A stretch of DNA of 38,799 nt, taken from Demequina sp. Its GTDB lineage: Bacteria; Actinomycetota; Actinomycetes; Actinomycetales; Demequinaceae. The stretch is taken from assembly GCA_030148645.1 (NCBI GenBank), contig JASBTB010000030.1:1-38799 (forward strand), in the 5' to 3' direction. The notes under the pieces were generated by a model that ran no database searches, was not told the origin of the DNA, and saw only the letters and a program-made list of their open reading frames with translations. The position numbers and the translations under genes are program-made. This document shows, one piece after another, positions 33,536 through 38,799 of this stretch. Position 1 is the first letter of the stretch. The number at the start of each line of letters is the position of its first letter.

Positions 33536-34627
33536 ATGCGCATCGGCATTCCGGCTGAGGTGAAGAACAACGAGACCCGGGTGGCGGCGACCCCTGGCGG
33601 CGTTCACGCCCTCGTCGGTGAGGGACACCGGGTCCTCGTCCAGGCGGGAGCAGGGCTCGGTAGTTCGTTCACCGACGAGGACTATTCGGATGCTGGCGCG
33701 GACATCGTCACCGACGAGGACGCATGGGCCGCCGAGATGGTGCTCAAGGTCAAGGAGCCAACCGAATCCGAGTACGGCTATCTCCGCGCCGACCTGACGC
33801 TCTTCACGTACCTGCACCTCGCCGCGAACGAGCCGCTCACTCGCGCGCTGGTCGCGTCCGGCACCACCTCTATCGCCTACGAAACCGTGCAACTCGCCGA
33901 CGGGTCCCTACCGCTGCTCGCACCCATGTCTGAGGTAGCTGGCAGGATGGCCACGATCGTGGGTTCGTACCACCTGATGTCCAGCCAGGGCGGGCGCGGC
34001 GTCCTGACTGCGGGGGTGCCCGGAGTGCGTCCGGCCAAGGTTGCCGTGTTGGGCGCTGGAGTCGCCGGCTGGGGTGCGATCGGCCAGGCTGCCGGCATGG
34101 GCGCGGACGTGACCGTGCTCGACCTGTCCCTGCCACGATTGCGCCACATCGACGACGTGTTCCACGGTCACGCAAAGACCGTGGCCTCTACTCCCTTCGA
34201 AGTGGAACGTACCGTCCTGGAAGCCGACCTCATCATCGGCGCCGTCCTGATTCCCGGAGCCCGCGCCCCCCGCTTGGTGTCGCATGACCTCGTGTCCCGC
34301 ATGAAGCCCGGCTCCGTGCTGGTGGATATCGCGATCGACCAAGGCGGCTGTTTCGAGGATTCGCGCCCCACCACCCATGCCGAACCCACCTACCGCGTTG
34401 AGAGTTCCGTGTTCTATTGCGTGGCCAACATGCCTGGTGCCGTGGGGAACACCTCCACCATCGCCCTGACGAACGCGACCCTGCCCTACGCGCTGGCGAT
34501 TGCCGCACATGGCTGGGACGCGGCATCGGCCGCTGATGGCGCCCTGGCAAGGGGCCTCGCCGTGTCGGGAGGGCTCATCCGCAACGCCCCCACCGCTGCC
34601 GCCTTTCCCCACCTTCCCGCCGCGTAG
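33536..34627 (+). CDS. ald: Alanine dehydrogenase
   Basis: 363 residues. It interconverts L-alanine and pyruvate plus ammonia with NAD. It starts MRIGIPAEVKNNETRVAATP, with the substrate residues Arg15, Lys73 in VLKVKEP and His94 in TYLHLA. The Rossmann loop is VAVLGAGVAGWGAIG, and later VDIAIDQGGCFEDSRPTTH and CVANMPGAVGNTSTIALTN are characteristic. ATG 33536 follows a GAGGAGA ribosome site; a longer frame to 33296 is not supported. Normal length, no defect seen. Confidence 0.96.
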   Translation: MRIGIPAEVKNNETRVAATPGGVHALVGEGHRVLVQAGAGLGSSFTDEDYSDAGADIVTDEDAWAAEMVLKVKEPTESEYGYLRADLTLFTYLHLAANEPLTRALVASGTTSIAYETVQLADGSLPLLAPMSEVAGRMATIVGSYHLMSSQGGRGVLTAGVPGVRPAKVAVLGAGVAGWGAIGQAAGMGADVTVLDLSLPRLRHIDDVFHGHAKTVASTPFEVERTVLEADLIIGAVLIPGARAPRLVSHDLVSRMKPGSVLVDIAIDQGGCFEDSRPTTHAEPTYRVESSVFYCVANMPGAVGNTSTIALTNATLPYALAIAAHGWDAASAADGALARGLAVSGGLIRNAPTAAAFPHLPAA

Positions 34628-34654
34628 CGCTCACTGCGGGAGGGGGCGGCTCCC

Positions 34655-34738
34655 CGTCGCACCCTCCCCCCACCCTGCGGGGCACTCACGCACCCTCCCA
34701 CCCCGCAATCCCACCCTGCGGGGCACTCACGCACCCTC
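34655..34738 (+). repeat. Left compound inverted-repeat block of the AbiEi-DUF559 unit
   Basis: It holds two exact 28-bp copies beginning CCACCCTGCGGGGCACTCAC (34670-34697 and 34711-34738) separated by 13 bp CCACCCCGCAATC. The outer edge CGTCGCACCCTCCC (34655-34668) also has a partner on the right. CCCCGCA (34701-34707) and TGCGGGG (34717-34723) can form a hairpin inside the block. The second copy covers the last codons and TGA of the nuclease-like gene. Confidence 0.9.
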
Positions 34739-35656
34739 AGCCATGCGAACCGCCCGTGCACCGCCCCGTTCGCCCATGACCCGTAGCGCAACCCGTCCGC
34801 ACCACTGAGGTCGCTCGAGCACGTCCCGGTACGTGAATCGGACGGTCAGGATGCCCACCCCAGCCAAGAGGGCGTCGCGCTCTACATCGAACTGCCGTTG
34901 TTCCAGACTCCCGTGCGCTGCGGCTCCGTCAAGTTCAAAGGCGGTCGAGGTCTCGGGGTCGTAAACGTCGAGTCGAAAAGGCTTGCCGTTTGCAACCACG
35001 CGATGCTGCCGGAGCAGGTGCCTGAACAGTGGGCCGGTGAAGACATGCTGAAGGCCCCGCTCCTCGAGAAAACTTTCGACGCCGTCGGCGGCATACGCGA
35101 CCCGCGCCACCAAACTGGCACGAGCACGTACCCGCGGCATGCTCCCCAGCGCGTGCCCCATCGACTCCGCCGACACTGCTCGGCGGCGAAACGCACGGTA
35201 GACGATCTCGGCCCGCTGGTCGGGACGGGACCGGCCATATGCTTGCGCAACCGCGAATGCGGGAAGTACCACCGGGACGTCGCCCTGCCACCATCCGAAG
35301 GGCACGGCATAGGTGAGCGTGGAAACCTGCAGCCACCGCGGAGGGCGCCGATGCGCACCATGCGGCAATACAAGATGGACGCTGGTAGGAGCCGGGTCGA
35401 GCGCCCCCCACGCAAACAACGCCGACGCTCCCGAAATGAGCGCGCGGGGCCCGGCCCATATGATCGCGGATCGTGCCCGGACGGCCCACGACTCAGCGTG
35501 CACGGGCGAGGCGTACAGCCCTGGAAGAACACGAACAATCTCACCTCGGTGAATTGCACCGTCGATACCGTGCCGACTCGCCGCTGCAGAGAGTTCGGCA
35601 TACGTGAAGGGTCTCGCCTGTGGGAGCAAGCGCTCCCGGATCTCTTTCATGGACAT
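34727..35656 (-). CDS. AbiEi-like winged-helix protein with C-terminal DUF559 (PD-(D/E)XK-type) domain
   Basis: 309 residues. The N-terminus (PFTYAELSAAASRHGIDGAI, then RGEIVRVLPGLYASP) is the winged helix found in AbiEi-type antitoxins of type IV systems. The C-terminal quarter has FRLDVYDPETSTAFELDGAA and later RDALLAGVGILTVRFTYRDV, the DUF559/Vsr-like nuclease pattern; Asp and Glu/Asp are kept at likely metal positions. A usual full HH after the Asp is reduced to AAAHG. ATG 35654-35656 is chosen; an open frame continues upstream to 35857 through the right repeat but has no family match. No AbiEii toxin gene is adjacent. The stop TGA lies inside the left repeat. Such genes are common in actinobacteria with unknown role. 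Confidence 0.75.
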   Translation of the reverse strand: MSMKEIRERLLPQARPFTYAELSAAASRHGIDGAIHRGEIVRVLPGLYASPVHAESWAVRARSAIIWAGPRALISGASALFAWGALDPAPTSVHLVLPHGAHRRPPRWLQVSTLTYAVPFGWWQGDVPVVLPAFAVAQAYGRSRPDQRAEIVYRAFRRRAVSAESMGHALGSMPRVRARASLVARVAYAADGVESFLEERGLQHVFTGPLFRHLLRQHRVVANGKPFRLDVYDPETSTAFELDGAAAHGSLEQRQFDVERDALLAGVGILTVRFTYRDVLERPQWCGRVALRVMGERGGARAVRMAEGA

Positions 35657-35708
35657 GCATCCGGTGTACTGGAGTTGAGGAATCCGCCGTCCAGCGTTCC
35701 CGTGGATC

Positions 35709-35717
35709 TGTGGATAA
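35709..35717 (-). promoter_or_regulatory. Single perfect DnaA box
   Basis: TGTGGATAA is the complement of the consensus TTATCCACA. It lies five bases from the right repeat block, in front of the AbiEi-DUF559 gene. One box alone does not make an origin. Confidence 0.4.
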
Positions 35718-35721
35718 CCAT

Positions 35722-35819
35722 GAGGGTACGTGAGTGCCCCGCAGGTTGGGATTGCGGGGTGGGAGGGGTGCGTGAGTGCCCCGCAGGGTGGGGGTGGCCA
35801 CGGGTGGGAGGGTGCAACG
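35722..35819 (-). repeat. Right compound inverted-repeat block of the AbiEi-DUF559 unit
   Basis: Inverted relative to 34655-34738. Unit 35722-35749 has two changes, the 13-bp spacer GATTGCGGGGTGG (35750-35762) is exact, and unit 35763-35791 has one extra G. The outer GGGAGGGTGCAACG (35806-35819) matches the left outer piece with one change, offset by about 14 bp of extra sequence. It ends 17 bp before the cca stop. Confidence 0.9.
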
Positions 35820-35835
35820 CGAGGGCGCGGGGCCA

Positions 35836-37296
35836 CTAGCCGCGCGCGGCCCACCACCGGCGCAGTTCAGCCCGCGCGCGCTCATGCCCAAGGGGCCCGT
35901 GTTCCATGCGCAACTCCAACAGATGCTTGTAGGCCAGGCCCACGTCGCGACCCGGCCCGATGCCCAGTTCGGCCATGATCTGCGTGCCGTTCAGGTCGGG
36001 ACGGATCGCGTCGATCTCCTCGCGCGCCCGCAACTGCGCGATGCGGTCCTCAAGATCGTCGTAGGCGAATGCCAGTCGCTCGGCCTTGCGACGGTTTCGG
36101 GTTGTCACATCAGCCCGCGTAAGCCGATGCAATCGTTCAAGCTGGTCGCCCGCGTCGGTGACATACCGCCTCACCGCGGAATCGGACCACTGTGCTTCGC
36201 CATATCCGTGAAAGCGCAAGTGCAATTCTACCAGGTGGGTCACGGCCTTGATGGTGTCCTTTTCGAAACGCAGTGCCACAAGTCTCTTGCGCGCCATTCG
36301 GGCGCCCACGAGTTCGTGGTGGTGGAAAGACACCCCTCCGTCCGGTTCCAACCGGCGCGTGGCGGGCTTACCGATATCGTGCAAGAGGGCCGCCAGGCGC
36401 AGCACAAGATCCGGGCCAGGCACCGGACCATCCGGGCCTGTCTCCTGGTCGATCGCCTGCTCCACGACGGTGAGTGTGTGCTGGTAGACATCCTTGTGGT
36501 GGTGGTGTTCGTCAACCTCGAGCCGAAGTGCGGGTAGCTCGGGCAACACGTGGGCGGCGAGGCCCGACTCGACAAGCGCACTCACACCCTCACGCACGCA
36601 CGCGCCCATCAAGAGTTTGGTCAGCTCGTCGCGCACACGCTCCGCCGAGACAATCTCGATCCGCTCGGACATCGCGTGCATGGCGGCAAACGTGGCGGGC
36701 TCAATGTCGAAACCCAGGTGGGAGACGAAGCGCGCGGCACGCATCATACGCAAAGGGTCGTCCCCAAACGACAGCGTGGCTTCGATAGGGGTACGCAAGA
36801 GACCGCCCGCAAGATCGTCGAGTCCGCCAAAGGGATCCACGAACTCGCCGCTGGGCAACCGCACCGCCATCGAGTTGACGGTGAAGTCCCGCCTTGCCAG
36901 GTCGCCCTCAAGCGAGTCGCCGAAGGCCACCACGGGCTTGCGTGTGGCGCCGTCATATTCGTCGGCGCGAAACGTGGTGACCTCCACCACCACGTCGCCC
37001 CGCCTGCCGCCAATGGTCCCGAAGTCGCGTCCCATGTCCCACGTGGCGCGGGTCCAGCCCTTGAGGAGCCGCTCCGTCTCGTCCGGCGTTGCGGAGGTGG
37101 CGAAGTCGAAGTCGGCGCTCGACCGTCCCAGGAAGGCGTCACGAACGGGACCGCCGACAAGCGCGAACTCGTGGCCAGCCGTGGCGAACGACGTGGCCAG
37201 TTCGGCAATCTCCGGCGGTACCGCCGACCCCAGCGCGTCACAGCGCGCCGCGAGCACCTCACGAGGTGGTAAGGAAGGGGCAGCCTGGATGGTCAT
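35836..37296 (-). CDS. cca: CCA-adding tRNA nucleotidyltransferase
   Basis: 486 residues. It adds or repairs the 3' CCA of tRNA. The nucleotidyltransferase core has FALVGGPVRDAFLGRSSADF with the metal-binding pair Asp62/Asp64 (ADFDFAT), RRDFTVNSMAV, and FGDDPLRMMRAARFVSHLGF. An HD domain follows (LAALLHDIGKPATR and VSFHHHELVG), as in actinobacterial enzymes. ATG 37294-37296 is chosen over an in-frame upstream extension. It is divergent from the NUDIX gene and its stop is directly next to the right repeat block. Confidence 0.95.
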   Translation of the reverse strand: MTIQAAPSLPPREVLAARCDALGSAVPPEIAELATSFATAGHEFALVGGPVRDAFLGRSSADFDFATSATPDETERLLKGWTRATWDMGRDFGTIGGRRGDVVVEVTTFRADEYDGATRKPVVAFGDSLEGDLARRDFTVNSMAVRLPSGEFVDPFGGLDDLAGGLLRTPIEATLSFGDDPLRMMRAARFVSHLGFDIEPATFAAMHAMSERIEIVSAERVRDELTKLLMGACVREGVSALVESGLAAHVLPELPALRLEVDEHHHHKDVYQHTLTVVEQAIDQETGPDGPVPGPDLVLRLAALLHDIGKPATRRLEPDGGVSFHHHELVGARMARKRLVALRFEKDTIKAVTHLVELHLRFHGYGEAQWSDSAVRRYVTDAGDQLERLHRLTRADVTTRNRRKAERLAFAYDDLEDRIAQLRAREEIDAIRPDLNGTQIMAELGIGPGRDVGLAYKHLLELRMEHGPLGHERARAELRRWWAARG

Positions 37297-37424
37297 GGCT
37301 ACCAGCATCCCAGAACTGGGCCGCTCCGACGTCGTGGCAGGCGAGTCGGGGCCGTCGCGGTCGCGGGCAATCGCCACCAGGGGCACTGCCGGTCGCGGGT
37401 TTGAGCCCCGGTTAGAGTTGGGCC

Positions 37425-37964
37425 ATGCCGGACTCGCCGATTCCTCGACCCAGCCGGATGCCGCGGGCCCCGGCGGGCGCGACGAATCGTCGTCGCAAGG
37501 CGCAGCGCCTCGCGGGCCGGCTGCCCGTGTCCCGCGAAGTTTCGGCCGGGGGTGTGGCCGTCAAGATCGAGGACGGTGTCGCCTACGTGGCCTGCATTGG
37601 TCGGCGCAATCGGGCCGGTCGACTCGAGTGGTGTCTGCCCAAGGGCCATATTGAGGGAGCCGAGACGCCCGAACAGGCGGCCGTCCGTGAGGTGGCGGAG
37701 GAGACGGGAATAGCGGCCGAGGTGGTGCAAGCCCTCGGCGTCATCGACTATTGGTTCACCGGCGACGACCGTAGGGTCCACAAAAAGGTCTACCACTACC
37801 TGCTTGAGGCGATCGGTGGGACCATCACCACGGAGCACGACCCCGACCAGGAGGCCGAAGTCGCCGCCTGGGTGCCCATCGAGGATTTGCGCACCCGGTT
37901 GGCCTTCCCCAACGAGCGCAAAATGGCACAAACCGCCGCCGAACTCCTCACCATGCGGGCGTGA
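37425..37964 (+). CDS. NUDIX hydrolase
   Basis: 179 residues. The Nudix box runs at residues 74-96 from GHIEGAETPEQ through REVAEETGI and is complete. A basic N-terminal tail of about 35 residues precedes the fold. The C-terminal region reads WVPIEDLRTRLAFPNERKMA. Enzymes of this context in actinobacteria hydrolyse a nucleoside diphosphate derivative, but the substrate is not defined. It is divergent from cca and its stop overlaps the next gene as GTGA. Confidence 0.93.
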   Translation: MPDSPIPRPSRMPRAPAGATNRRRKAQRLAGRLPVSREVSAGGVAVKIEDGVAYVACIGRRNRAGRLEWCLPKGHIEGAETPEQAAVREVAEETGIAAEVVQALGVIDYWFTGDDRRVHKKVYHYLLEAIGGTITTEHDPDQEAEVAAWVPIEDLRTRLAFPNERKMAQTAAELLTMRA

Positions 37965-38799
37965 CAGCGGTGCGTGTGCTCATGTCCAGGCTCGCCCGGG
38001 CGGCCGTGACGGTCATCGTCGTGGGTGCGGCTGGGGCAGGCCAGGCGTACGCCGCTCCCCAGGAGGGTGCGCTTCCTACGGCTGCACCGGTCGACATCAC
38101 CGTCGACGCGGCCGTCGTGGGACAGTTCCCCGCATTCGCCATGCCCACGTCCCGCACGAGCGTGCTTGTCACGGTCGGCGCGCCACTGAGCGACCTTGCC
38201 AAGGTTTCGGCGACGTTGAGCGTGACCAACGCACCCCTGGTTACAGCAACGGCTATCGACGAGTTCGTCAATGACCCCGCGGCCGTCGCGAGTCGTGCCG
38301 TCGCCGATGCGGTTGTCACGGCATCGTCGTCCACGCCGCTACCGCCGGGGACGGTGCCTGTCGGTTCCAGCGCCACGGTCGCACTGTCTGTGGAGCCCGG
38401 TGCACTCGGCCTGCCCACCGATCAGTGGGGTGTCTACGGCCTGATCGTTGCGGTCGACATAGGGGGCGAGCGCGTGTGGTCTCAGGCGTCGCCCCTGACC
38501 TGGCAGCCGCAGTTGGTTCCCCCACTCGACGTCGCGGTGATCGCGTCGGTGTCTGGACCCCCGGAGCGCGTCGACTCCCTTCTTGTCGCCGCGGGCGACC
38601 CGCGGGTCACGCTTCTGGTGGACCCTTCCGCATTGACCGCACGACAAAGACTGTCGCTCGATCGGCGCGAGGCGTACGCGCTACCGGCCGGAAACCTGGA
38701 CGTGACGAGCGTCGCGCATGCGTCGGTGCCCGCGCTCCTCGATGCCGCCCTTGCCGAGTCGCGTCGCTACTCGCCGTTGCCGTGGCTGGCCGTGGCCGC
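37961..38799 (+). CDS. DUF6049-type secreted/membrane protein, N-terminal part
   Basis: The frame is open to the window end, giving about 279 residues. From GTG 37961 (overlapping the NUDIX stop) or ATG 37982 comes a signal peptide (SRLARAAVTVIVVGAAGAG, cleavage near AYA-A). A beta-rich domain follows, with VGQFPAFAMPTSRTSVLVTV and WGVYGLIVAVDIGGERVWSQ, then LDVAVIASVSGPPERVDSLL. In actinobacteria the gene after cca and NUDIX, before murJ, usually encodes a DUF6049 protein of this build, so identity rests partly on position. A role at the envelope with MurJ is inferred. Confidence 0.72.
   Translation, partial: MTAVRVLMSRLARAAVTVIVVGAAGAGQAYAAPQEGALPTAAPVDITVDAAVVGQFPAFAMPTSRTSVLVTVGAPLSDLAKVSATLSVTNAPLVTATAIDEFVNDPAAVASRAVADAVVTASSSTPLPPGTVPVGSSATVALSVEPGALGLPTDQWGVYGLIVAVDIGGERVWSQASPLTWQPQLVPPLDVAVIASVSGPPERVDSLLVAAGDPRVTLLVDPSALTARQRLSLDRREAYALPAGNLDVTSVAHASVPALLDAALAESRRYSPLPWLAVA

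Larger units (their letters stand above)
34655..35819 (-). mobile_element. Candidate repeat-bracketed nuclease unit (uncharacterised)
   Basis: A 1.17-kb segment consists of one gene between two complex inverted blocks and sits between ald and cca. Block architecture (28-bp unit, 13-bp spacer, 28-bp unit, outer 14-bp piece) is mirrored on both sides with only a few differences. No target duplication is obvious, so movement is not shown; the unit may instead be a REP-like family with an associated gene. Confidence 0.35.

Noticed and set aside
32678-33892. 404-codon minus-strand frame over the MFS and ald genes
   Set aside because: Crosses two well-supported plus-strand genes and has no recognisable domain.
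34670-34738. Possible CRISPR-like repeats
   Set aside because: Only two copies per side, one fixed 13-bp spacer shared by both sides, and no cas genes; an inverted-repeat pair explains it better.
35657-35857. Upstream extension of the AbiEi-DUF559 protein through the right repeat
   Set aside because: It would translate the repeat as a Pro/His-rich leader and start inside cca; the family begins near the chosen ATG.

Overview
The window is high-GC DNA from an actinobacterium, most likely a Micrococcales relative of Cellulomonadaceae or Demequinaceae. The order rpsF-ssb-rpsR-rplI-dnaB, the PadR-Ino1 pair, the cca-NUDIX-DUF6049 order, frequent GTG/TTG starts and 4-bp stop/start overlaps all fit. 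The rpsF-to-dnaB block and the cca block usually lie near the chromosomal origin in actinobacteria, so most of the window looks like core chromosome with accessory inserts. I saw no tRNA, rRNA or CRISPR array.

Layout. 1-190: C-terminal end of a flippase-like (UPF0104/LPG synthase type) membrane protein. 211-2810: an IS21-family element whose istA has an in-frame amber codon. 2945-4934: a minus-strand islet of three unrecognised genes (a secreted Cys-containing protein, a frameshifted lipoprotein, a hypothetical protein), closed on its right by an internally deleted ISL3-family remnant (4976-5382). 5438-14019: a small membrane protein, then an alpha-galactoside utilisation operon read leftward (GT-B-like protein, two ABC permeases, a binding lipoprotein, a GH36 alpha-galactosidase). 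A divergent LacI regulator faces it, with two matching operators in the shared promoter region. 14040-14400: a decayed M23 peptidase gene. 14603-18404: a cupin, dnaB, and the rplI/rpsR/ssb/rpsF operon.

18607-24332 is a cell-wall cluster: a FemAB-like transferase translationally coupled to an ATP-grasp ligase, convergent with a bifunctional class A PBP coupled to a DegT-type aminotransferase. I infer that it builds and uses a peptidoglycan cross-bridge. 24492-26292: PadR regulator and inositol-1-phosphate synthase, with three palindromes in front. 26468-33154: an NAD(P)-binding protein, a four-gene coupled operon resembling a type VII secretion effector set (small protein, WXG100-like protein, membrane-anchored lipase-like protein, Gly/Gln-rich protein), a LysE exporter, a DUF805 protein and an MFS transporter. 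33536-38799: alanine dehydrogenase, an AbiEi-DUF559 gene, CCA-adding enzyme, NUDIX hydrolase and the start of a DUF6049-type secreted protein.

The most unusual structure is at 34655-35819. One gene with an AbiEi-type N-terminus and a DUF559 nuclease-like C-terminus is bracketed by a pair of compound inverted repeats, each built from two copies of a 28-bp unit around a 13-bp spacer. The left repeat supplies the gene's stop codon. The organisation recalls REP/RAYT units but with a nuclease instead of a transposase. The second most interesting point is the lipase-like operon at 27242-30296; the third is the GT-B-like enzyme placed first in the alpha-galactoside operon.
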